Assembly (NCBI GenBank): GCA_016714445.1
Contig: JADJNF010000009.1
Location: 868,001 to 932,000, forward strand
Direction of reading: 5' to 3'
DNA: 64,000 bases
Source: Saprospiraceae bacterium
GTDB lineage: Bacteria > Bacteroidota > Bacteroidia > Chitinophagales > Saprospiraceae
This document shows positions 53,736-63,529 of the stretch, piece after piece. How positions within the stretch are numbered: the first letter of the stretch is position 1; every line of letters starts with the position of its first letter. Below the pieces are notes generated by a model, which saw only the letters and a program-made list of their open reading frames with translations, ran no database searches and was not told where the DNA came from. The translations under genes were made by a program, and so were the position numbers.

Positions 53736-55289
53736 TCAAATCTTCACCACCTGAGTGCCATAAAATATTCTCTCATTATTTCCTACAGGATAAATCTCAA
53801 TGTTGTACCTGCCATCCGGCAAATGACTGATATCTACCGATTCCGGTAATTGAGCCGCAGGGAGATCTGCTGTAAATAATATTTTTCCTTGTATATCAGA
53901 TACATACAGCCTGCAATCTACCGGACTGGAGAATGATTTGAAATAAAATAAACCTGAAGATGGATTGGGAAATACTTGCAAATCCCTTCGGTAATATACC
54001 TGCTCTCCAAAAAGAGATGTGATGCCCGGGTTACATTTTTCTATTTCGTCCACCCGAAAACGCGGAAAATTGGGCAGTGAGCCCCCATTGGCATTCGGTA
54101 GTTTGATCCCATTCTGTACAAAATCACAAGCTTTGCCTGCTTCATCAGGTTTGTTGATGACGTGGAGAGAATAGGAGCCATTGGCAGGTGACATATATAT
54201 TTTGCAGTCAGGTCCTTGTGCCATCAGGAAAAATGTAGTCGCAAATGGATCTAATGTACCATTGTAAGTATCAATGAGCACGATACGTTTATCTGGTTCG
54301 GGCTCTTGGGTATCTATCTGGTGCAACCAATTTTGGGTAGCTGTATATATGTAGCGACTGTTGGGTGACCACTCAACACTACTAAAAAAATATTGCTCTC
54401 TATCTATCTCACCTTCCGGTATGATATAAATTTTCTGATGATTGGACAGTGTTCCTGTAGATCTATCAAAATCATAGACCTGTAACTGATCATAATAATT
54501 ATAAATAGCATACTTGGTTCCATCTGGACTAAATTTGGCAGAACCCGATGCACTGGATCTTGATTTATCAAAAATTTGAATGGATGGCTGGATTTTATTT
54601 AAACTAATGCCATTAGCATCCAATAAGAATGTAAGAATATTGGTACCCAGTGTTGGCTGCAAGACCCACCAGTCTTTGTGGTTTGTATGTTTGATGGCTG
54701 TGAAATATGAAAGTAATAAATCATTTTTTTGATAAAATTTTTCATTTTTTATGGTAACCTCGCTCTCTGAAAAATTCTCATTATGCTTTATATAACTATA
54801 CCTAATTTCAAAAGAGTCTTTGGCAGGAGGATTATATATTGGCAATTTATGCAGCATGTAGTAGCTACCATTCAATTTTGGGTCAGGTAATATCATAATG
54901 TCCTGAGAACCAGGAAACCCTCTTGTAGGATCAGGCCAATATCGTCTAGCCCAATCTCCATCATTAATATCTCTTCCATTCTCAATTATTTCATGGTGCG
55001 CATTCATCACCGTCCTTCCGTTGGTATAAAAAAGAAGGCTACCTTCGTGATTGCATATCGAAGCATTATTATCCAAAATCCCCATTGGACCGTTTATGTA
55101 ACCAGTATTAAGTGTATCATTACTAAAATCCATAATATGCATATTATGGCCTCCTTGAGCATCAAAATTCTTTTGATAACCTCCAATCCAGATATGATCA
55201 GATGTAGATTGTCCAAATATACAATCAGTTAAAATAAAAAAGCCAAAAACAAAAAAGTATATTGCACCATCCAATAAGAATCTAATCAT
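53736..55289 (-). CDS. T9SS-secreted PD40/propeller-type protein (right paralogue)
   Basis: A 517-residue paralogue of the protein at 31865-33406. Signal peptide FFILTDCIFGQS, PD40-like blades (KFSPDGTKYAIYNYYD, VEWSPNSRYIYTATQ) and a type A sorting domain (VFPNPSSGLFYFKS ... GTQVVKI). The two copies match almost perfectly over the first ~110 and last ~210 residues and differ in between. It starts 13 bp downstream of the M4 protease gene and shares its promoter; the two products may work together outside the cell (inference). Confidence 0.87.
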   Translation of the reverse strand: MIRFLLDGAIYFFVFGFFILTDCIFGQSTSDHIWIGGYQKNFDAQGGHNMHIMDFSNDTLNTGYINGPMGILDNNASICNHEGSLLFYTNGRTVMNAHHEIIENGRDINDGDWARRYWPDPTRGFPGSQDIMILPDPKLNGSYYMLHKLPIYNPPAKDSFEIRYSYIKHNENFSESEVTIKNEKFYQKNDLLLSYFTAIKHTNHKDWWVLQPTLGTNILTFLLDANGISLNKIQPSIQIFDKSRSSASGSAKFSPDGTKYAIYNYYDQLQVYDFDRSTGTLSNHQKIYIIPEGEIDREQYFFSSVEWSPNSRYIYTATQNWLHQIDTQEPEPDKRIVLIDTYNGTLDPFATTFFLMAQGPDCKIYMSPANGSYSLHVINKPDEAGKACDFVQNGIKLPNANGGSLPNFPRFRVDEIEKCNPGITSLFGEQVYYRRDLQVFPNPSSGLFYFKSFSSPVDCRLYVSDIQGKILFTADLPAAQLPESVDISHLPDGRYNIEIYPVGNNERIFYGTQVVKI

Positions 55290-55302
55290 AACAATTGCCC
55301 CA

Positions 55303-58300
55303 TTATTTTAATACAACCACTTTAAATGTCTTTGATATTCCCGATTTGGAAGAAATCTGGATAAGATTGATACCTCCAAAATCTGATAAATCTATTTGCA
55401 ATTTTACACTGGACGCAAAGGATTTGGTCAACATTACCTTGCCAGTAATATCCAATACTCTGCAAATACCATCAAATGCTTCAGAAAAAGTGACTTGAAC
55501 TATACCAGAGGTGGGATTGGGCAAAATATCAATATCTGCTATTATGTCTCTTACTGCTCTAATTTGAGGTAAGGCGGGAGCGGATATACAACCATCGTAC
55601 TGTTCATAATTCACATCATCAAAACTATTGGCCATCATCCTGGCCAAATAGATAGCATCGCCAAATACATCTGCACAATGGGTGCTATAATTGATAACAG
55701 CACTTCTATCCCGTACGTCTACACTGTCGTTTTGTTTATACTTAACAAATAGTTTCAATATTTCTTTCCATTTTATCAGTATGAGCGAGTCACAGTTGAT
55801 CAACTCCAGCTCCTGCCTGATACTATCCAGCCTAAAGCTATCCTGACTTTCAGCCAATATTATTAATGGTCTTATGGTATCATATGCCTCTTCCATTTTT
55901 GCTCTGAAATCTCTTTTTTCACCTTCATCTCTTGATTCAGCCCAAAGCGAAGCATATTTGCGTAGAGTGGCAAAATTAGATGGATGTAATCTTGGTTTTG
56001 TTAAAGCGGCAAATAGGTCGGTGATTTTTGTTATACCACATATCTGAGTTAATATAGGATCGAGCTTGATACAATTTGGCAATTTGAAACTTGTATCTTT
56101 TTTAGCTTTCAATAACAAATGGTACACATTTATAAAAAATCTGTTTGGTAACGTATCCCGAATCTTTTTTAATTCTGTCCAATAATTACATAAGCCATCT
56201 TCTAAAACCGGCCCTATGATCAATCCATTACAATTATATGGGTTGGGGTTTGTTTCTGACACAAACCATTGGCCATTGGCAGGATTTGGATTGGTAGGCA
56301 TTTGATTAGGAATAGAATCATCAACGAAAAAACGAGAAAGTCTAATTTGTTCTATATCTAGTCCTATTGCTTCTGCTTCTCCTCCTATAAATTCATTGCC
56401 ATGATGAGATTGCTCTCCTGTGACAGACTTGATTTCTAAGTCTTTATTGTTATTAAGATAATTGCCCTTGATGGTGTGGAAGTCAGAATTATTTGCTATG
56501 CTAATGCCTACATCACCAGTAGGTATGTGGTTACACTTTATTTCATTATCAGTCGAATTATTGAGATAAATACCATCAACAGAATATGCGTTTATTATGT
56601 TTTGTGAAATTGATCCTCCATGTTTACCACCACCCCTTATAGCTGCAGATGAAATATGACTGGGATTTTTGAATGTAATTTCATTATTTCTTATGGTTTC
56701 ATCTGTATTCAGTCTCGAAAATATGCCACAAAAAGAACCGTTTGTAGTAATATAATTACTTGCAATGACGCTTTGTTCAGTTGCATTAGTTAAAATACCA
56801 ATTCCACTTAAGGACGATTTTACATCAATAGTGTTAGCCAAAAGTGTAGCATAGGTATAGAGAACTTGTATACCATTGGATGCAAAAATACCTGGATTAT
56901 TATTCACATCTGCAAAATATAAATCATAACATCTTACTCCAGTGCCTCCTGGTTCAGCTTCAGAGCCAATCTTATTATTATTGATAGAAACTTCTCCCGA
57001 CTTTTCACAATTTATTCCAATATTAAAATCACCCAAAATGGTATTATTTGAGATAGTTGAAATAGATGTATTTGTTATATAGATTGGATATTTGCAATTA
57101 TTTAAAGTAATATAATCCAGTGTATGGTCACCCTTATAAACATCTATTCCTTTATAACAATGGCTTATTGTTGCATAACGTAAAATCAAATTTACATTAT
57201 TTTGACACAACAAGCCGGTTTTACATCCTGATATATTTATTCCTTTTGACAAATTAAATGCTGTTATAATAAATCCGGGTTCTTTGCTCAACTTAATACC
57301 TATATCACTAAATTGATTACCTGTAATATTCAATTTACTCAAGTCAATTAAATTCAAATTGCCTTTAAAATGAATTCCAATTTTTGCACTATATATTTTG
57401 ACATCTTCAATAGCAATTGTGCTGTTTTCTTCAGCTATTATTCCATCCCATGCTCCTATTCCATCGCATGTATTAAAAGTGACGGTAGTAACATTTAGTC
57501 TTCCTCCTGCTTTTACTTGAATAAATTTTCCATTTTTTAAAAAGATGTTAGCATTTTTTAAGGTTAAAATACCACCATTTTCAATTATAATATTTCCACC
57601 TATATACTGGTCTACATTATAAGTTACTTTTTGCCCCTGGCCTATTGTTATATCAGTTGCAGTTAATGGGCATTGATTTGTAACACAAACTTCATTCCAA
57701 GCATTGAGAACTGAACTATATTGCACCGGATTGCCTTCAAACATTTCTTGTGCAACTTCTAAAGTCAAATATTTATAATAATATACTCCAGATTTGGGGT
57801 CACTTATTCTATTTAAAGCTTCTAGGGCTATAGTTTTAGCCATTTCGATACCAAGAGATGAAATGTTTTTTGTTGGATCAACATCTGGAATCCCTACCGT
57901 GATATTATGAAACCATCGAGATATTGCTCTACTTTTTTGGTGGTCATCATTTGTTGGATTATTTTCGAAGCAATATGGTTCAGTATGATTTCTATTAGTT
58001 AAAGCTCTTATTTCAATTTCTTCATTTCCCATAATCCAATCTGTTCCGCCTTGTAATATTCCATTTTCAATATAATCAGCATAGATATCAGCTAATCCTT
58101 CATGCAATATTGCATTCTGATCTCCTGGATCATAATCCAAATAGTCAAAAATTAAAAGGTGACCTATTTCGTGGGCAATCACATCATAAAGTGCAAAATT
58201 AGCTCCGTTAGGATTGGAATTCAAAGTTCCTACTAAGATATCATTGCTATTGTTTGAGGCAAATGCATTATAATTCAATATTGTCCCGACTCTAATTTCA

Positions 58301-59199
58301 GGAAAAGCGATACCTAATTTTGAAGAAAATTCATGATCTACTCTTTCTGTAACATAAAGCGCTTGTTTGGACAAAGCCCATGTTGGGCTGTTATCCCAGG
58401 TTGTAATATCCGTCGTAGTTGGAATTAAACTTGAATCCCAAACAGGATTCATATTGTTTATATTTTGATATATTCTAATCCTATTATCTTGCGAGCTTAA
58501 TGAACTTACTCCATTTTGTGAAAAATTATTTAATTGTACCGTTCCATATTTACTTGTGGTTGCGAGGAGTGGAATTTTCGTATTATTGATATTATAGATG
58601 TTTCCAGTATAAGCATCAATATAGGCAATTTTATTTTCTTCTTTGGTAAAATTTACTATCCAAATTAACTTATTTTTTAAATCAAATCTATTGGATATTA
58701 AAAGTTCTTTACTGTTTACATTATTTGTGCCAAGAATATTTAGTATATCATTATCCATAATCGTAGGATTGGGATCCAGATTTATTTCAGTGTAAAGATT
58801 TGGCGAACACTTTAAAATTTTATCACCCTTTTCAGCAATTAAAAAACCACCACCTTCAACTCTAATATTTTTATAGAATTGTTGATAATACTTATATTTT
58901 AATTGTGTGTCCAAATAACTATTATTTTCTCTTTTCAACTCAAAAGTATAATCATTTGTTAGTCCTAAAATTTTTAAAATTTCTTCTTTTGTCGGTTCAG
59001 AATCATTCTTAATCTTAAATGAACCATCTGGCTCTATTCTTTCAGCTATAGAATAAATGTCGGCTGATACATTATCCATAAATAAATTTGCAGATTTATT
59101 CAAAAAATCTGCCTTAGCAATTCTATTTTGACCAACTATTTCTGAATTGACCGAAATGAAAACAATACTAAAGATAACCCAGGATGCAAAACGTTTCAT
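55303..59199 (-). CDS. T9SS-secreted M4 (thermolysin-like) metalloprotease with beta-helix region
   Basis: A 1298-residue multi-domain protein: signal peptide (1-23), FTP/PepSY-like propeptide (about 60-210, LKYKYYQQFYKNIRVEGGGF), M4 catalytic domain with the zinc site HEIGH (H343, E344, H347) and third ligand in HEGLADIYADY (E367), a right-handed beta-helix with NosD-like repeats (about 530-960, NNTILGDFNIGINCEKSG style), a helical region and a type A T9SS sorting domain (ILPNPTSGIVQVTF ... FKVVVLK). It is expected to be secreted and self-processed, degrading extracellular protein. The left-copy relative at 33.4 kb is a remnant. Confidence 0.9.
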   Translation of the reverse strand: MKRFASWVIFSIVFISVNSEIVGQNRIAKADFLNKSANLFMDNVSADIYSIAERIEPDGSFKIKNDSEPTKEEILKILGLTNDYTFELKRENNSYLDTQLKYKYYQQFYKNIRVEGGGFLIAEKGDKILKCSPNLYTEINLDPNPTIMDNDILNILGTNNVNSKELLISNRFDLKNKLIWIVNFTKEENKIAYIDAYTGNIYNINNTKIPLLATTSKYGTVQLNNFSQNGVSSLSSQDNRIRIYQNINNMNPVWDSSLIPTTTDITTWDNSPTWALSKQALYVTERVDHEFSSKLGIAFPEIRVGTILNYNAFASNNSNDILVGTLNSNPNGANFALYDVIAHEIGHLLIFDYLDYDPGDQNAILHEGLADIYADYIENGILQGGTDWIMGNEEIEIRALTNRNHTEPYCFENNPTNDDHQKSRAISRWFHNITVGIPDVDPTKNISSLGIEMAKTIALEALNRISDPKSGVYYYKYLTLEVAQEMFEGNPVQYSSVLNAWNEVCVTNQCPLTATDITIGQGQKVTYNVDQYIGGNIIIENGGILTLKNANIFLKNGKFIQVKAGGRLNVTTVTFNTCDGIGAWDGIIAEENSTIAIEDVKIYSAKIGIHFKGNLNLIDLSKLNITGNQFSDIGIKLSKEPGFIITAFNLSKGINISGCKTGLLCQNNVNLILRYATISHCYKGIDVYKGDHTLDYITLNNCKYPIYITNTSISTISNNTILGDFNIGINCEKSGEVSINNNKIGSEAEPGGTGVRCYDLYFADVNNNPGIFASNGIQVLYTYATLLANTIDVKSSLSGIGILTNATEQSVIASNYITTNGSFCGIFSRLNTDETIRNNEITFKNPSHISSAAIRGGGKHGGSISQNIINAYSVDGIYLNNSTDNEIKCNHIPTGDVGISIANNSDFHTIKGNYLNNNKDLEIKSVTGEQSHHGNEFIGGEAEAIGLDIEQIRLSRFFVDDSIPNQMPTNPNPANGQWFVSETNPNPYNCNGLIIGPVLEDGLCNYWTELKKIRDTLPNRFFINVYHLLLKAKKDTSFKLPNCIKLDPILTQICGITKITDLFAALTKPRLHPSNFATLRKYASLWAESRDEGEKRDFRAKMEEAYDTIRPLIILAESQDSFRLDSIRQELELINCDSLILIKWKEILKLFVKYKQNDSVDVRDRSAVINYSTHCADVFGDAIYLARMMANSFDDVNYEQYDGCISAPALPQIRAVRDIIADIDILPNPTSGIVQVTFSEAFDGICRVLDITGKVMLTKSFASSVKLQIDLSDFGGINLIQISSKSGISKTFKVVVLK

Positions 59200-59236
59200 A
59201 ATTTATTTTTTACATACTGGATTACAATAATAATAC

Positions 59237-59244
59237 CAAATTTA
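59237..59244 (-). promoter_or_regulatory. -7 element TAAATTTG of the protease locus
   Basis: Minus-strand TAAATTTG, 38 bp before the protease ATG. The flanks (about 59225-59275) are conserved upstream of the truncated copy at 33.82 kb. Confidence 0.5.
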
Positions 59245-59432
59245 TACAATTAAACTGAAAAAGCATAATATTCTATAATAATATTTTGTTTACATTCAAA
59301 AAAAAAGAGTTTATTAATTGAAAAGAACAATTATAGCTAATTTTGTCATGACATATAATTTACCAATGGTTTGATCTAAATACGCAAGATTTAGTCTTTA
59401 TTTCATACTTCAATGTTTGTAGAGTATATAAT

Positions 59433-59468
59433 AAAAAAGGGAATAAATCACTGATTTATCCCCTTTTT
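59433..59468 (-). terminator. Terminator of the rplU-rpmA operon
   Basis: Long stem AAAAAGGGAATAAATCA pairing with TGATTTATCCCCTTTTT (one mismatch), followed on the minus strand by a T-rich stretch. It lies about 80 bp after the rpmA stop. Confidence 0.75.
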
Positions 59469-59550
59469 GCTGCTAATTTAATTATTTGAATTGGTCTTCC
59501 TAAAATCTCGATTTTTTGGTAAGTACATTCAAAAAATTATCACTCTTCAC

Positions 59551-59919
59551 TTATTCTTCTTCCGATGTAGCTTCCGGAGTAACCACCGGTGCTACTGGAA
59601 CAGTTTTTACTTTTGCCGCTGGAGTTGCCGCAGCAACCGGTGCAACGGTTTCCTGAACTTCATTCAGACTTGGTATGATGCTTATCCAGGTTCTGTTTTC
59701 CTTTCCTTTTTTGAAGGCAACGGTTCCTGCTACCTGTGCATGGATAGTAAAATCTTTTCCAAGATACACATTTTCACCGGGGTGAAATCTGGTACCTCTT
59801 TGTCTTACCAGGATATTTCCTGCTTTTGCCACCTGGCCACCGAAGAGTTTAACTCCCAATCGTTTGCTATGACTATCACGTCCGTTATCCGAACTACCGA
59901 CACCTTTTTTATGAGCCAT
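59551..59919 (-). CDS. rpmA: 50S ribosomal protein bL27 with C-terminal extension
   Basis: 122 residues. The first ~88 are canonical bL27: MAHKKGVGSSDNGRDSHSKRLGVKLFGGQ, GNILVRQRGTRFHPGENVYLGKDFTIHAQVAGTVAFKK. The final ~35 residues form an unusual Ala/Pro/Val/Glu-rich tail (VAPVAAATPAAKVKTVP, ending EATSEEE) not present in typical bL27. The conserved N-terminus reaches the peptidyl transferase centre in other bacteria. It follows rplU by 41 bp, the near-universal gene order. Confidence 0.97.
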   Translation of the reverse strand: MAHKKGVGSSDNGRDSHSKRLGVKLFGGQVAKAGNILVRQRGTRFHPGENVYLGKDFTIHAQVAGTVAFKKGKENRTWISIIPSLNEVQETVAPVAAATPAAKVKTVPVAPVVTPEATSEEE

Positions 59920-59960
59920 TTTTCTATTCTTTTTTTAGGTTAGATAATACCTGCATAAAA

Positions 59961-60272
59961 TTACGCAGTGATCGATTCGATTTTAATTTTTGTAAAACAT
60001 TGTCTGTGACCGTTTTTCTTTTGATAACCTTTACGTCTCTTCTTTTTGAAGACGATCACTTTGTCACCTTTCTGGTTGCCGATGACAGTGGCATTTACTG
60101 TGGCATTGCTCAATACCGGCGTGCCTACTGCTATGGATCCATTGTTGTCGATCATCATTACCTGATCGAAAGACACGGATGAACCTGCAGCGGCTTCTAA
60201 CTGGTGGACAAAAAGTTCCTGACCTTCTGTCACTTTAAATTGCTGACCAGCTATGTTTACGATTGCAATCAT
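59961..60272 (-). CDS. rplU: 50S ribosomal protein bL21
   Basis: 103 residues from the ATG at 60272 (MIAIVNIAGQQFKVTEGQELFVHQLE); a longer frame from 60377 runs through the promoter and is rejected. The ending KGYQKKNGHRQCFTKIKIESI is typical of bL21. First gene of the rplU-rpmA operon; it binds 23S rRNA in the large subunit. Confidence 0.97.
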   Translation of the reverse strand: MIAIVNIAGQQFKVTEGQELFVHQLEAAAGSSVSFDQVMMIDNNGSIAVGTPVLSNATVNATVIGNQKGDKVIVFKKKRRKGYQKKNGHRQCFTKIKIESITA

Positions 60273-60304
60273 TGTGAATAAATTTATTAATTTAAAAATG
60301 AGCA

Positions 60305-60312
60305 CAAAAGTA
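60305..60312 (-). promoter_or_regulatory. -7 element TACTTTTG of rplU
   Basis: Minus-strand TACTTTTG, matching TAnnTTTG, 32 bp before the rplU ATG. Confidence 0.6.
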
Positions 60313-60413
60313 AGAAATATTTTTTCGATTAAGATATTGTTGGATCGATTTTTTACCAAAATTAATGAAATATTCACTTTTTTGGCTTAATTTGCATCAT
60401 CACAGCACAAATT

Positions 60414-60815
60414 ATGCCTTTCATTATAGAAAAACCAAGGACAATCATCTCACCAAATCTTTTAAAAGAGCTGGAAGAATATACCTCTGACCAGGGACAA
60501 GTCGTGGTCCATGGTATTGTTCGCCCCCAAAATGAAAGTTCTTTTATCAGAATCTGGCCAACTACATTTCTGTTTGATCAACATTCCGCGCACATCAGCG
60601 AACTGGTACATTTTGAAAAAATAAGTGGATTTCCTGTATGGACTGAGGTAAAAGCAAATACAGAGTTTGGATTTACGCTCATCTTTACTGGCTTACCCAA
60701 ATCATGTGTTATTTTTGATCTTTGTGAAGTCATCCCACAATCCAATGGATTCAATATCCCATCCATATTGAGAAATGAACAAGATGTATATTATCTTGAT
60801 TTCAGCGGGCTCTAA
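60414..60815 (+). CDS. Hypothetical 133-residue protein
   Basis: A compact soluble protein with no signal peptide or membrane helix. Visible segments include VVVHGIVRPQNESSFIRIWPTTFLFD and a C-terminal DVYYLDFSGL. The alternating strand pattern suggests an all-beta domain. No family is recognised. It is divergent from rplU across a 141-bp gap (start codon to start codon) and is closed by a strong terminator. Confidence 0.7.
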   Translation: MPFIIEKPRTIISPNLLKELEEYTSDQGQVVVHGIVRPQNESSFIRIWPTTFLFDQHSAHISELVHFEKISGFPVWTEVKANTEFGFTLIFTGLPKSCVIFDLCEVIPQSNGFNIPSILRNEQDVYYLDFSGL

Positions 60816-60821
60816 AGAATA

Positions 60822-60860
60822 AATTAGGTGAAGCAAATTATATTTATGCTTCACCTAATT
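60822..60860. terminator. Bidirectional terminator
   Basis: A perfect 14-bp stem (60822-60835 / 60847-60860, AATTAGGTGAAGCA and its complement, 11-nt loop) lies between the convergent genes ending at 60815 and 60869, with AT-rich flanks on both sides. Confidence 0.8.
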
Positions 60861-60868
60861 GTAAAAAT

Positions 60869-61276
60869 TTATTTTCTTCCCAACCACCATCCTATCACTG
60901 CGCCTATAATGCCAACAAACAGGGTGTTGACAACTATGTCAATGAGCATGGAATTTAAAGTATACATATTAGTCATAGCAAAAAAACCAAAATCATATGC
61001 TGCACTAATAAGAAATCCAAGCGTAGCACCTGCTTTAGCCCCGGCAAGCCAGGTGGAAATATTGGCCCATTGTACAAAAATGTAGGCCATCAAAAGACCC
61101 CACAATAAATTGGAAGCAATCATTGCCCACATCACCATGTCTGCTTCTGCTTTCATAAACCCCTCGAGTGGAATTTTCATCAGGTCAGGAAAAAGAAAGC
61201 CAAAAACAAGCCATCCGAAAAAAAATGCAAATACTCCTCCGATCAAGCCCGCCACTAAAATTTTGTTGGTGTTCAT
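60869..61276 (-). CDS. Small four-helix membrane protein
   Basis: A 135-residue protein with four hydrophobic helices (about 7-29, 48-70, 78-100, 110-131) and short loops, ending GAVIGWWLGRK. The pattern resembles DUF1761-like or related small integral membrane proteins common in Bacteroidota, but the assignment is tentative. Function unknown. Monocistronic. Confidence 0.7.
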   Translation of the reverse strand: MNTNKILVAGLIGGVFAFFFGWLVFGFLFPDLMKIPLEGFMKAEADMVMWAMIASNLLWGLLMAYIFVQWANISTWLAGAKAGATLGFLISAAYDFGFFAMTNMYTLNSMLIDIVVNTLFVGIIGAVIGWWLGRK

Positions 61277-61850
61277 AATAAGTGATTTTAATGATTAAAA
61301 AAAATTAAATAATCTACGGGTATGATATGTAAATATGGAATATAATATAAGTTATTGTATTGATTAATAGAATAATAAGCGTAAATTTAATACATAATAC
61401 GAATAATAGTTATTTTTATAAATATTTTTTTTTATTAAGTACTATAAAATAGGCGATTTAATAATCAGGCGGATAAAATTTCCTTACGGACTTTGAAAAC
61501 ACTAACTTTTCTCAAGATAGATCATTTTGTGCCACCTTAATTCGTTATTCGTTGTATTGATGATGTTTACTCAAAAAAAACTGGTTTGCGAAAACCTTGT
61601 TCAACGACTCATTTATTTTGTGTAAGGACGAAGTTTATGTTTACCCAAAGCGGTAACACGAAGCTTGTCTTTAAAGTAATTTATTATCAGGACATTCATC
61701 GTCATGTACATTTATTGTCATTATAATACCGTTAGAATTTTTCGCAGATTTAATTCTCGTCGGTATAAATAAGTTAATAAGATTCATTTATCAGTATTTT
61801 TTAAATTATGCTGCTCTTTAAAATTCCTTTCTTATCAAAAAACTATACTT
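61277..61850. other. 574-bp AT-rich intergenic region
   Basis: No gene is supported on either strand. The only clear signal is the recN promoter element at its right edge. Confidence 0.5.
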
Positions 61851-61853
61851 TTG
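61846..61853 (+). promoter_or_regulatory. -7 element TACTTTTG of recN
   Basis: Matches TAnnTTTG and ends 9 bp before the recN ATG at 61863, implying a very short 5' leader. Confidence 0.6.
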
Positions 61854-61862
61854 CAACTTGTT

Positions 61863-63521
61863 ATGCTGAGAAAGATAGAAATTCAAAATTACGCCATCAT
61901 AGACCGACTGGAAATAGCTTTTCCTGAAGGATTGTCGATTATTACCGGTGAAACAGGTGCAGGGAAATCCATTTTACTGGGTGCACTTGGTTTGATAATG
62001 GGCAAACGGGCTGATTCTAAAGTATTGTATGACCAGGAAAGGAAATGTTTTGTTGAGGCCACTTTTGACATCAAAGCCTATTTACTACAGGATTTTTTCA
62101 CTGAGGAAGGTCTGGAATATTATGATGAATTGATCATAAGGAGAGAGATTGCCCCTGGTGGGAAGAGCAGAGCATTTGTTAATGATTCCCCCGTTACGCT
62201 GGACATTCTGCATAACCTGACTGAAGGTCTGATCGATATTCATCAACAATTTGATATGCTGGATATTCAAAAGCCGGCTTTTCAGTTACAAATGATGGAT
62301 GCACTGGCAGGAAATAAAACCTTGCTGGAAACATATACAACATTATATAAAAATTACAGGTTATCGGTAAAAAAGCTCGATGAACTCATAGAAAAGAATA
62401 GAAATGCCAATCAGGAAATAGAATTTCTCAACTTTCAGATGAATGAGTTTAATAAGGCTGAACTAAAAAAAGGTGAACAGGAAGAACTTGAAAACCTTCT
62501 GCACAAACTGACTTCCGCAGAAGATATCAAAAAAAACAGTACAATGCTGGTTCATGGCCTGGAAGAAGATGAAAATTCGATCATCGGACAATTGCAGTTA
62601 TTGACCAACCAATATAGTGCTATCAGTAATCTGGATAGTATTTATGCGGAAATTTACAACAGACTGCTCACTGTTCGCGAAGAGCTGGCTGACATTGCAA
62701 ATGAAGCAGCCAGAATTTCTGATGCCACTGAATATGATGAAGAAGCCATTCATATAACAAATACAAGATTAAACCTGATATACAGACTGCAAAAAAAGCA
62801 TCACGTAAGCTCTTTGGAAGATCTCCTTGAAATTGAGTCCAACATTAAACAAAAATTAGATAGCTATTCGGACCTGACCAACGAAATAGCATCTCTTCAG
62901 CTTGAATGTATCCAAAAGGAAGAAAATCTACGAAAAATGGCAGGTGAACTATCTCAAAAACGAATAAGCATCATTCCGGCATTTGAGAAAAATGTGCATG
63001 AACTTCTAACAGGGCTCTCTATGGAACATGCATATATAAATATACGGACGCAAACACTACCTGCACTCAATGCCACAGGCCTGGATGATGTAAATATATT
63101 ATTTGCACCCAATAAAGGCAGTGCTTTTTTACCACTTAAAGATACAGCGTCGGGCGGCGAAATCTCCAGACTCACTTTATGTATAAAATCACTTGTAGCC
63201 GGAGCAGTGACTCTACCCACATTGATATTTGATGAAATAGATGCCGGTGTATCTGGGGAAGTTGCAAGAAAAATGGGTCAGATTCTGTCTGATCTGTCCG
63301 GCAAACATCAAGTCATATCTATCACACATTCTCCTCAGATTGCTGCTCGGGCTGATGTACATTTCTGGGTTTATAAATCCGATACAGAAGCCCGAACTGT
63401 AACTGCTATGCGGGAATTGTCCCTGGAAGACAGGGTACTGGAAATTGCAAAAATGCTCAGTGGAAATCCTCCTACTGAAGCTGCACAAAAAAATGCACTG
63501 GAATTAATCCAAATGAAATAG
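61863..63521 (+). CDS. recN: DNA repair protein RecN
   Basis: A 552-residue SMC-like ATPase from the ATG at 61863; the upstream TTG at 61851 lies in the promoter. Motifs: LRKIEIQNYAIIDRLEI, Walker A GETGAGKS, long coiled-coil arms (about 155-375), signature ASGGEISRLTLCIKSL, Walker B LIFDEIDAGVSGEVARKMG and the H-loop ITHSPQIAARAD. The length fits RecN. It acts in double-strand break repair in the cytoplasm. The MFS gene starts 8 bp downstream. Confidence 0.97.
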   Translation: MLRKIEIQNYAIIDRLEIAFPEGLSIITGETGAGKSILLGALGLIMGKRADSKVLYDQERKCFVEATFDIKAYLLQDFFTEEGLEYYDELIIRREIAPGGKSRAFVNDSPVTLDILHNLTEGLIDIHQQFDMLDIQKPAFQLQMMDALAGNKTLLETYTTLYKNYRLSVKKLDELIEKNRNANQEIEFLNFQMNEFNKAELKKGEQEELENLLHKLTSAEDIKKNSTMLVHGLEEDENSIIGQLQLLTNQYSAISNLDSIYAEIYNRLLTVREELADIANEAARISDATEYDEEAIHITNTRLNLIYRLQKKHHVSSLEDLLEIESNIKQKLDSYSDLTNEIASLQLECIQKEENLRKMAGELSQKRISIIPAFEKNVHELLTGLSMEHAYINIRTQTLPALNATGLDDVNILFAPNKGSAFLPLKDTASGGEISRLTLCIKSLVAGAVTLPTLIFDEIDAGVSGEVARKMGQILSDLSGKHQVISITHSPQIAARADVHFWVYKSDTEARTVTAMRELSLEDRVLEIAKMLSGNPPTEAAQKNALELIQMK

Positions 63522-63529
63522 TACGTTTC

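Larger units (their letters stand above)
59200..59550. other. Intergenic region with protease promoter and rpmA terminator
   Basis: 351 bp. It holds the minus-strand -7 element for the protease gene (59237-59244) and the terminator of the ribosomal operon (59433-59468). No gene is seen. Confidence 0.6.

Noticed and set aside
60273..60377. N-terminal extension of bL21
   Set aside because: It runs through the -7 element and is not part of the conserved ribosomal protein.
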